Source of the DNA: Sphingomonadales bacterium
Lineage (GTDB): Bacteria; Pseudomonadota; Alphaproteobacteria; Sphingomonadales; Sphingomonadaceae
Length of the DNA: 5,274 bases
Reading direction: 5' to 3'
NCBI GenBank assembly: GCA_027486275.1
Contig: JAIXPM010000134.1
Span: 1-5,274, forward strand
The number at the start of each line of letters is the position of its first letter. Position 1 is the first letter of the stretch. Below the pieces are notes generated by a model that saw only the letters and a list, made by a program, of their open reading frames with translations, was not told the DNA's origin and ran no database searches. This document shows positions 1-5,056 of this stretch, in pieces. The position numbers and the translations under genes are program-made.

Positions 1-195
1 GCCGATTCGGCTGCGGCCTTGCAACGGGAAGCGACCGAATCCGCCCTGGGCGCCGCGCTGGCGCCACTGGCTGGCGCCGACTATCGCCGCGCGGCGCTGG
101 CCGAAGCCTTGCGGGACGCGCCGGCTGCGGCGGTCACACTGGCGCCGCGCCTCGACGCCCTGGCCAAGCGCATCGCCGCCTTGCAGGCTCAATAA
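1..195 (+). CDS. 3' end of an unrecognised protein (5' end outside window)
   Basis: Frame 1 is open from the window edge to a TAA at 193-195 and gives the last 64 residues of a protein. The visible part is very rich in Ala and Leu with regularly spaced charged residues, and it ends in a heptad-like helix (LDALAKRIAALQAQ). It is therefore probably an all-helical C-terminal tail. Third codon positions are strongly G/C, as in the confident genes, which supports real coding. I do not recognise the family; the tail is too short and compositionally biased to assign. Its stop codon overlaps the stop of the convergent peptidase gene by 7 bases (189-195), so the two transcripts must overlap at their 3' ends unless one stops early. 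Coding status is likely; function is unknown. Confidence 0.6.
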   Translation, partial: ADSAAALQREATESALGAALAPLAGADYRRAALAEALRDAPAAAVTLAPRLDALAKRIAALQAQ

Positions 196-1088
196 AGCCC
201 GACAGCCTGGCGCACGGCAGCGGCCACCAGATCGGCGGCCACCGTGCCGATTTCGATCAGTTGCACATCGTCCACGGGTGTCAGGCCGGGGGGCGCGGTG
301 GAGAGGGCGAAGAGGCAATCGCCGTCGAACGGCGTGTGGATCGGGCGGACGGCCCGCGTCAGCCCGCCCTGCGCCATCATCGCCACCCGCAAGGCCTGGG
401 CGCGGGTGAGCGGCGCATTGGTGGCGACCGCGCCGATGATCGTGTTGTCCCGACCGAAGCGGCGATGTTTGGCCAGTTTGGGCATCTCCACCGGGCCGTC
501 ACCGGGCGGCGCATCGGCATAAATCTCGCCGAAACTGTTGGCGGCGATCAGCGCGCCAACGATGTTGCCATCATCCAGCACGCGCGAGACGCTGCCGATG
601 CCGCCCGCCCGGCTGCCGGCCCGCGCGCCGAACCCGGCACCGATGGGCCCGTGGCCGTCGCTCCCCAGCTGCCCGGCCGCCGCAAAGGCCTCGCGCGTCA
701 GCCGGCGATAGGGTGGGTCCATGCCCCACGCCTTGTCGCCACCATTGGTGATGTCGAACAGGATCGCGGCCGGCACCACCGGCACCGCGGGCAGGCCGTC
801 GCCCATCGGCAGGCCGCGCCCGGCGGCGGAAAGCAGCAGCGCCAGCTCATCCCCGGCCGCCAGCCCGAACACCGAACCGCCGGCCAGCGCCAGCCCGTGG
901 GCGCGTTCGACCAGGTTGATGGGGTTCAGTGCATCCGTCTCGCGCGTGCCGGGGCCGCCGCCGCGCACGTCCACCGCCATCACGGCGGGTTCGTTGGGCA
1001 AGATCAGGGTGACGCCGGTGCGCGCCACATCGCAATGGGCATGGCCGACGTATATGCCGGGAACCGCGCTGATGCCTGATGAGTTCAT
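189..1088 (-). CDS. P1 family (S58, DmpA/NylC-like) N-terminal-nucleophile peptidase
   Basis: This is a 299-residue protein of the P1/S58 family, whose members (DmpA aminopeptidase, BapA beta-aminopeptidases, nylon oligomer hydrolase NylC) cut themselves into two chains and expose a Ser or Thr nucleophile. The N-terminus has the family signature (ISAVPGIYVGHA, residues 6-17), followed by a Gly-rich VRGGGPGTRE segment (41-50) and the LAGGSVFGLAAG turn (68-79). The segment DNTIIGAVATN (214-224) aligns with the NylC self-cleavage region. That predicts cleavage between Asn215 and Thr216 with Thr216 as nucleophile, not the Gly-Ser site of DmpA. Asn184, Asp255 and Asp257 (FDGD) match NylC Asn219, Asp306 and Asp308. 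The region around 150-166 lacks the Lys usually present there (Ser159-Arg160 instead). No signal peptide is evident, so it is probably cytoplasmic. The start fits because only a few residues precede the family motif. The upstream Shine-Dalgarno is weak. Natural substrate is unknown; a beta-amino or omega-amino peptide or amide is possible. Confidence 0.94.
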   Translation of the reverse strand: MNSSGISAVPGIYVGHAHCDVARTGVTLILPNEPAVMAVDVRGGGPGTRETDALNPINLVERAHGLALAGGSVFGLAAGDELALLLSAAGRGLPMGDGLPAVPVVPAAILFDITNGGDKAWGMDPPYRRLTREAFAAAGQLGSDGHGPIGAGFGARAGSRAGGIGSVSRVLDDGNIVGALIAANSFGEIYADAPPGDGPVEMPKLAKHRRFGRDNTIIGAVATNAPLTRAQALRVAMMAQGGLTRAVRPIHTPFDGDCLFALSTAPPGLTPVDDVQLIEIGTVAADLVAAAVRQAVGLY

Positions 1089-1175
1089 GGCGCATCCATC
1101 GGCCGCAGTGCGTGCTGTTGCAAGCCCTGCCCAACCGGCGCACTGTCGCCCTTCAACTCAAAAGGAATTTCCGCG
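1089..1175. promoter_or_regulatory. Divergent intergenic region with a small dyad
   Basis: These 87 bases separate the starts of the minus-strand peptidase and the plus-strand polyketide operon, so promoters for both should lie here or in the adjoining gene starts. I see no convincing -35/-10 pair. A 7-base inverted repeat (CAGTGCG at 1106-1112, CGCACTG at 1139-1145, 26 bases apart) is a possible operator half-site pair, but arms of this length could arise by chance in a region this size. That the region is regulatory is inferred from position alone. Confidence 0.35.
1162..1167 (+). promoter_or_regulatory. Ribosome binding site of the polyketide synthase gene
   Basis: AAGGAA lies 8 bases before the ATG at 1176. 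It is the clearest Shine-Dalgarno sequence seen before any gene in the window and fixes the start of the first operon gene. The two downstream genes rely on overlapping stop/start codons instead. Confidence 0.7.
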
Positions 1176-2276
1176 ATGCCTGCCCCTGCAATCGCGCACA
1201 TCAACCGTATCGGCACCGCGCTGCCGCCCAATGATGTGCACGAGGCGTTCGTGGATTTCGTTGGCGGCCTGATCAAGGATCGGCGCGACCAGTTGATCTT
1301 CAAGCGCCTGGTTGGCCGCAGCGCCATCGATCACCGCTGGAGCTTCTTCACGCCGGTGAAAGACCCGGACGGTTTCACCGCGGACGCCGAGGGTTTCTAT
1401 CGTCCCGGCGCGTTCCCATCGACGGCCAAGCGCATGGCGCGTTTCGCCGCCACCGCGCCGGGCCTCGCCGAACAGGCCATCGCCGGATTGGGCCTGTCTT
1501 CTGCCGAATTGAAAGGCATCACCCACTTGGTTGTTGCCAGTTGCACCGGCATGACAGCGCCGGGCATCGATCAAATATTGGTGCAGCGCCTTGGCCTCAA
1601 TCCCGGCGTGGAGCGCACGCATGTGGGCTTCATGGGCTGCTATGCGGCGGTGAATTCGCTCAGGCTGGCGCATCATTTCGTCCGGTCCGATCCAACGGCG
1701 CGGGTGCTGGTGGTCAATCTGGAACTGTGCAGCCTGCATTTTCAGGAAACGGGCGAGCTGGAATCGTTGCTGGCCATGCTGCTGTTCGGCGATGGCTGTG
1801 CCGCCGCGCTGGTGACGGCTGATCCCACCGGCATCGCCCTCACCGATTTCCGCGCCGCCACGATTGCCGATTCCGCTGATGCCATCACCTGGGGTGTGGG
1901 CGATCAGGGGTTTGATATGGTGCTTTCGGGCCGCGTGCCGGCGATCCTGCAACAGGCGCTGGCCGGCCCGGCCGGCGTGGATCTGCTGCACGGCCGCAGC
2001 CCCGATGAATATGGCGTGTGGGCCGTGCACGGCGGCGGCCGCGCCATCTTGGATGCGGTGGAAACCGGGCTGGGCATCGGCCAGGGCGCCTTGAACTGGT
2101 CCCGCGAGGTGCTGCGCGAATGCGGCAACATGAGCAGCGCCACCATCATGTTCGTGCTGCAACGGATCATGGCCGGCATTGGCACCAGCGTGCCCAAGGG
2201 CGTGCCGGGCTTTGCTGTGGCCTTCGGTCCGGGCCTGGCGGCAGAAAGCTTCCGTTTCGAAACGGTGGGTGCGTGA
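1176..2276 (+). CDS. Type III polyketide synthase (chalcone/stilbene synthase family)
   Basis: This 366-residue homodimer-type ketosynthase would load an acyl-CoA starter, extend it with malonyl-CoA and cyclise the chain to a resorcinol, pyrone or related ring. The complete Cys-His-Asn triad is visible: Cys155 in GFMGCYAAVN, His285 in AVHGGGRAIL and Asn318 in ECGNMSSATI. The closing AFGPGLAAE motif (349-357) matches the GFGPG signature of chalcone synthase. Length is normal for the family (about 350-400). Cys123 (ASCTGMTAPG) occupies the position of chalcone synthase Thr132, as Cys does in bacterial enzymes such as RppA. The ELCSLHF stretch (183-189) replaces the plant Thr194/Thr197 region and resembles bacterial alkylresorcinol and alkylpyrone synthases. 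It is the first gene of an operon with a methyltransferase and a flavoenzyme; its TGA overlaps the next GTG start. Family assignment is near certain. The starter (a long-chain acyl group is my guess from the context) and the product cannot be read from the sequence. Confidence 0.96.
   Translation: MPAPAIAHINRIGTALPPNDVHEAFVDFVGGLIKDRRDQLIFKRLVGRSAIDHRWSFFTPVKDPDGFTADAEGFYRPGAFPSTAKRMARFAATAPGLAEQAIAGLGLSSAELKGITHLVVASCTGMTAPGIDQILVQRLGLNPGVERTHVGFMGCYAAVNSLRLAHHFVRSDPTARVLVVNLELCSLHFQETGELESLLAMLLFGDGCAAALVTADPTGIALTDFRAATIADSADAITWGVGDQGFDMVLSGRVPAILQQALAGPAGVDLLHGRSPDEYGVWAVHGGGRAILDAVETGLGIGQGALNWSREVLRECGNMSSATIMFVLQRIMAGIGTSVPKGVPGFAVAFGPGLAAESFRFETVGA
2252..2265. repeat. 14-base perfect palindrome at the end of the polyketide synthase gene
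   Basis: CCGTTTCGAAACGG is self-complementary over its full 14 bases and sits 7 bases before the GTG start of the methyltransferase gene. In RNA it can form a 5-base-pair stem with a UCGA loop just upstream of that start. A palindrome of this size is expected by chance roughly once per several windows this long, so only its position makes it notable. It also encodes synthase residues near the C-terminus. Confidence 0.4.
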
Positions 2277-3001
2277 AATCCAGCGCCGTCCCTGCCGAAT
2301 GGCCAAACGCGCGGCTGGATTTCTCCAAGCGCGCCGATCTGCCGGAGGTGATGGATGCCGACGGGCTTGATCCCGCCACCTATGCCGCCGTCATCGCCGA
2401 GCTGGCACGGGTCAACACGATAACGCTGGCGCGCTGGCCCACCATCGCCTGGCTGCGCCGGCAATTGCCCAGCCGCGTTGGTTTCACCTTGCTCGATGTC
2501 GGCTTCGGCCATGGCGACATGCTGCGCGCCATCGCCCGCTGGCTGCAGGGGCGCGGGCTGCACGCCGAACTGGCCGGCATCGATCTCAACCCGCGTTCGG
2601 CGCCGGTCGCCGCTGCGGCCACCGATCCGGCGCTGGGCATCACCTACCACAGCGGCCGTGCCGAGGCGCTGGGCTGGCAGCCGGATTTCATCATCTCGTC
2701 GCTGGTTGCCCACCACATGCGCGATGACGAACTGGTGGCCTTCATCCAGTGGATGGAGCGCACGGCCCGCGTCGGCTGGCTGATCAACGATCTGCACCGG
2801 CACTGGCTGGCCTGGGCCGGGTTTCGCACCCTTGCCTTTGTCTTCCGCTGGCATCCAATCGTGGCCCATGATGGTGCTCTGTCCGTGCGCCGCGCCTTTA
2901 CCCGTGCCGAACTGGAAGCGCTGCTGGCGGCGGCCGGCGTGCAGGCCGAAGTGCGCTGGCACTTCCCCTTCCGCTGGACGGTGGAGTCAGTCCCCACATG
3001 A
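2273..3001 (+). CDS. Class I SAM-dependent methyltransferase of the polyketide operon
   Basis: This is a 242-residue protein with a Rossmann-type methyltransferase core. The SAM-binding motif I is LLDVGFGHGD (73-82). The acidic residue ending the second strand is Asp104 in AGIDLNP. A motif-IV-like stretch follows (DFIISSLVAHHM, 138-149), then INDLHRHWLAW (171-181) and a C-terminal segment (DGALSVRRAFTRAELEALL, 200-218) of the kind seen in small-molecule methyltransferases. The GTG at 2273-2275 is chosen because it overlaps the synthase stop (GTGA), keeps the N-terminal segment around RADLPEVMD (20-28) and avoids a long overlap; the next in-frame ATG at 2351 would delete that segment. There is no transmembrane segment, so it differs from the membrane-bound ICMT-type enzyme BpsB of Bacillus. 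It probably methylates a hydroxyl or ring carbon of the polyketide product; O- versus C-methylation cannot be told from sequence. Its stop overlaps the next start (ATGA). Confidence 0.9.
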   Translation: MKSSAVPAEWPNARLDFSKRADLPEVMDADGLDPATYAAVIAELARVNTITLARWPTIAWLRRQLPSRVGFTLLDVGFGHGDMLRAIARWLQGRGLHAELAGIDLNPRSAPVAAAATDPALGITYHSGRAEALGWQPDFIISSLVAHHMRDDELVAFIQWMERTARVGWLINDLHRHWLAWAGFRTLAFVFRWHPIVAHDGALSVRRAFTRAELEALLAAAGVQAEVRWHFPFRWTVESVPT

Positions 3002-4080
3002 CGGCGCCGCTGATCATTGGCGGCGGCCTGGCCGGCGCGGCCGCCGGCATCGATCTGGCCAGATCGGGCCACGCGCCACTGTTGCTGGAGCGCGAAGCCG
3101 GCCCGCATGACAAGATCTGCGGCGAGTTCCTGAGTGGTGAAGCCGTGGCCGCGCTGGCTGGCCTGGGTGTGGACGCGCGCCGCCTGGGCGCCGTCCCCAT
3201 CACCCGCGTCGAGATCAACGCCGGCCATCGCCAGGCCGCCGCCATCTTACCCTTCCCGGCGGTCAGCCTATCGCGCCGGGTGCTGGACGAAGCCATGCTC
3301 GACCGCGCTGCCACCGCCGGTGTCGCCGTGCAGCGTGGGGTGAACGTGCGCGGTCTGGCCGACGGCGTCGCCCAGACCAGCGCAGGAGACCTCGCCGCGC
3401 CGGCCCTGCTGCTTGCCACCGGCAAGCATGATGTGCGGGGCCTGCCGCGCCCCGATGGGCCGGACGAGATCGGCTTCAAGATGTATTTCCGTGATGCGGC
3501 CCTGTCCCGCCGCCTTGCCGGCACCGTGGCCGTCACCTTTTTCGATGGCGGCTATGCCGGGCTGCAACCGGTGGAGGGCGGGCGGCTCAACCTGTGCCTG
3601 CTGATCAATGGCGCGCATTACCGCGAGCTCGGCAACTGGCCCGCCCTGCTGGCGCGGTTGACCAGGGAGCCAGCCCTTGCTGCGCTGGCCGATGCCGAAC
3701 CCTTGCTGCCGCGCCCGCTCGCCATCTCCCGCGTGCCCTACGGGCATCTGGCTGGGCCAACGACAGACGGCCTGTGGCGGCTGGGCGATCAGGCCGCCGT
3801 GATCCCCAGTTTCTGCGGCGACGGCATGGCCATCGCGCTTGAATCCGGGCGGCTGGCTGCAACCATGCTGGCGCAAGGGGCCAACGCGGCCGATTACCAG
3901 CGCGCGCTGCTCACCCGCACCCGCCGCCCCGTCCGCCTTGCCATGGCCGCACTCGCCGTCGCCCGGCACCCGCTTGGGCGTCTGGCGGCCATGGCCGGGC
4001 TCTCTGCCATCCCCGGCGGCCTTGCGCTGTTGGCGCGCCTCACCCGCGTCGCTGATCCGCACGCACTTGCACCGGCGTAA
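2998..4080 (+). CDS. FAD-dependent oxidoreductase/monooxygenase of the polyketide operon
   Basis: This 360-residue flavoprotein resembles the geranylgeranyl reductase/FixC and aromatic hydroxylase superfamily. The N-terminal dinucleotide fold is IIGGGLAGAAAGIDLARSG (6-24, GxGxxG at Gly8-Gly13), with Glu31 ending the second strand for ribose binding. KICGEFLSGEAV (39-50) follows, a motif common near the flavin in this group. A second FAD motif, RLGDQAAVIPSFCGDGMA (261-278), includes Gly263-Asp264. The C-terminal part (about 313-350) is hydrophobic and Ala/Leu-rich, possibly helping access to a lipid substrate, but there is no clear membrane span. A GGTGGAG site (2980-2986) lies 11 bases before the ATG, and the start overlaps the methyltransferase stop by 4 bases. 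By analogy with SrsC of Streptomyces it could hydroxylate or oxidise a methylated phenol towards a quinone. A reductase role is the main alternative. Family is confident; the reaction is inferred. Confidence 0.91.
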   Translation: MTAPLIIGGGLAGAAAGIDLARSGHAPLLLEREAGPHDKICGEFLSGEAVAALAGLGVDARRLGAVPITRVEINAGHRQAAAILPFPAVSLSRRVLDEAMLDRAATAGVAVQRGVNVRGLADGVAQTSAGDLAAPALLLATGKHDVRGLPRPDGPDEIGFKMYFRDAALSRRLAGTVAVTFFDGGYAGLQPVEGGRLNLCLLINGAHYRELGNWPALLARLTREPALAALADAEPLLPRPLAISRVPYGHLAGPTTDGLWRLGDQAAVIPSFCGDGMAIALESGRLAATMLAQGANAADYQRALLTRTRRPVRLAMAALAVARHPLGRLAAMAGLSAIPGGLALLARLTRVADPHALAPA

Positions 4081-4101
4081 GGCTCGGGGCACAGGCGCGC
4101 C

Positions 4102-4872
4102 ATGCAACAACTGCCAATCTTCGTGAACCTCGCCGGCCGCCAGGTCATCCTTGTTGGCGACGGTGAACCCGCGGAAGCCAAGGCCCGCCTCGTCCGCGCC
4201 GCCGGTGGCGAAATGGTGGGAGAAGACTCAGCCGATGCCGTGCTGGCCTTCGTCGCCATCGAGGATGACGCTGAAGCCCAGGCCGCCGCCACCCGGCTGC
4301 GCGTCCGCGGGCTGCTCGTGAACGTGGTGGACAAGCCCGCCATGTCGGATTTCCTGATGGGCGCCATTATCGATCGCTCGCCCGTGGTGGTTGCCATCTC
4401 CACTGCCGGCGCCTCGGCCAGCCTCGCCCGCGCGCTGCGCACCCGCCTCGAAGCGCTGCTCCCCGCCAGCCTTGGGCCATTGGCGGGCGCCATCCTCGCC
4501 GCCCGCGACGCCGCCGCCGCCCGCCACCCCACGCCCAATGATCGCCGCCGCCTCTGGGAACGTGCACTGGCGCAAGCGGGGCCACTTGATCCCTTCGCCG
4601 CACTGCCCGATGCGGACGCCGCTGTGTCGCGCGTGATCGAAGGCAGCTCCACTGCCACTCCTCAATTGCGGGAGATCGCGATCACCAGCGACGACCCCGG
4701 CGACCTCACCCTTAACCAGCTGAATGCCCTGGCCCGCTGCGACGCGCTGGTTGTGGTCGGCGCCGTCGTACCCGCCATCATCGACCGCGCCCGCCGCGAC
4801 GCGGCGCGGCTGGACGCGGTGCCTGATCCGTTGCCGGCGGGGCTGACGGTGGTGCTGCGGGACGAAGCGTAA
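4102..4872 (+). CDS. cysG: Siroheme synthase-like precorrin-2 dehydrogenase/ferrochelatase with a vestigial SUMT domain
   Basis: This 256-residue protein matches the N-terminal half of CysG, which oxidises precorrin-2 with NAD+ to sirohydrochlorin and inserts iron to make siroheme for sulfite and nitrite reductases. Evidence includes the start LPIFVNLAGRQVILVGDGEP (4-23, NAD-binding glycines) and VNVVDKPAMSDFLMGAIIDR (73-92), with Asp77 at the catalytic aspartate of the family. STAGASASLARALRTRLEAL (100-119) corresponds to the CysG active-site/dimer segment. The stretch between the NAD loop and LAFVAIEDD (about 35-56) is some 20-25 residues shorter than in E. coli CysG. Residues about 189-237 align with the start of the SUMT (uroporphyrinogen III methyltransferase) domain: SDDPGDLTLNQLNAL parallels GAGPGDxxLLTLKGL, and IIDRARRDAARL parallels the following helix. 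The protein ends soon after, so SUMT activity is not expected. The start is 21 bases after the flavoenzyme stop with a weak ribosome site; co-transcription is possible. No sulfite reductase gene follows. Confidence 0.88.
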   Translation: MQQLPIFVNLAGRQVILVGDGEPAEAKARLVRAAGGEMVGEDSADAVLAFVAIEDDAEAQAAATRLRVRGLLVNVVDKPAMSDFLMGAIIDRSPVVVAISTAGASASLARALRTRLEALLPASLGPLAGAILAARDAAAARHPTPNDRRRLWERALAQAGPLDPFAALPDADAAVSRVIEGSSTATPQLREIAITSDDPGDLTLNQLNALARCDALVVVGAVVPAIIDRARRDAARLDAVPDPLPAGLTVVLRDEA

Positions 4873-4875
4873 GAG

Positions 4876-4911
4876 GGCCTCCGGCGGGCAGGGACGCAGT
4901 CCCTGCACCCG
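4876..4911 (+). repeat. REP-like palindromic repeat, left copy
   Basis: This 36-base GC-rich unit lies 4 bases after the siroheme gene stop. It has an invariant head (GGCCTCCGGCGG), a perfect 8-base-pair hairpin (GCAGGGAC at 4888-4895 with GTCCCTGC at 4899-4906, loop GCA) and an ACCCG tail. An inverted copy at 5019-5054 matches at 32 of 36 positions. Structure and placement at a convergent gene junction fit a REP/BIME-type element. I cannot check its copy number in the genome. Confidence 0.8.
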
Positions 4912-4946
4912 TTCGATGATGGGCTGCCCAAGCCATAGGCGCGCAC

Positions 4947-4986
4947 ATCAGCGCTGCGGGCGGGATTGATTGCCTGCGGCGCTGGT
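4947..4986 (+). other. Strong imperfect hairpin between the two repeats
   Basis: Bases 4949-4961 pair with 4972-4984 to give a 13-pair stem around a 10-base loop (4962-4971). It extends by two further pairs to 4947 and 4986. The three imperfect positions (4955/4978, 4958/4975, 4948/4985) are all G-T, so they are G-U wobbles in plus-strand RNA but A-C mismatches in minus-strand RNA. The fold therefore favours a plus-strand transcript, meaning read-through from the siroheme gene. It could be the core of the repeat element, a 3' stabilising stem or chance in GC-rich DNA. Confidence 0.5.
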
Positions 4987-4999
4987 TTGGCGTCTGAAT

Positions 5000-5020
5000 C
5001 GCTTGCCAAGAACGCAAGCG
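5000..5020. other. Small hairpin abutting the right repeat
   Basis: CGCTTGC (5000-5006) and GCAAGCG (5014-5020) form a perfect 7-base-pair stem with a 7-base loop (CAAGAAC). Its right arm overlaps the first two bases of the inverted repeat at 5019, so the two structures touch and may compete or stack. No T-tract follows it. Confidence 0.45.
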
Positions 5021-5054
5021 GGTGCAGGGCCTCAGGCCCTGCCCGCCGGAGGCC
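5019..5054 (-). repeat. REP-like palindromic repeat, right copy (inverted)
   Basis: This is the reverse-complement partner of the unit at 4876-4911, with 32 of 36 positions identical. Its hairpin is GCAGGGCC (5024-5031) with GGCCCTGC (5035-5042) and loop TCA. Of the four differences from the left copy, two are in the three-base loop. The other two change one stem pair from A-T to C-G, so the stem is fully kept. It ends 2 bases before the stop codon of the convergent right-hand gene. Confidence 0.8.
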
Positions 5055-5056
5055 TG

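Larger units (their letters stand above)
4876..5054. terminator. Possible bidirectional terminator region formed by the repeat pair
   Basis: The whole gap between two convergent stops (4872 and 5057) is filled by palindromic units, a common place for REP pairs that end or protect transcripts from both sides. The stems are stable, but none is followed by a run of T, so this is not a classic intrinsic terminator. The role is inferred from position; no gene is visible in the gap. Confidence 0.35.

Noticed and set aside
261..1079. Plus-strand open frame (272 codons) opposite the peptidase
   Set aside because: It is a composition-driven shadow: the minus-strand protein matches the P1 family throughout, while this frame has no recognisable motif.
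1118..1146. TTGCAA (1118-1123) with CACTGT 17 bases downstream as a sigma-70 promoter for the polyketide operon
   Set aside because: The -35 is passable but the -10 matches only two of six consensus bases, so it does not support a promoter call.
2018..2272. Upstream ATG at 2018 as start of the methyltransferase
   Set aside because: It would add 85 Arg/Gly/His-rich residues that overlap the synthase coding region and do not look like a methyltransferase. The GTG at 2273 gives the classic 4-base overlap.
1158..2306. Long minus-strand open frame (382 codons) opposite the polyketide synthase
   Set aside because: The plus strand carries an intact synthase with its full catalytic triad. The antisense translation is His/Gln/Arg-rich low-complexity sequence typical of a shadow frame in GC-rich DNA.
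1904..2962. Minus-strand open frame (352 codons) opposite the synthase end and methyltransferase
   Set aside because: It spans two real plus-strand genes, has biased composition and shows no family features.
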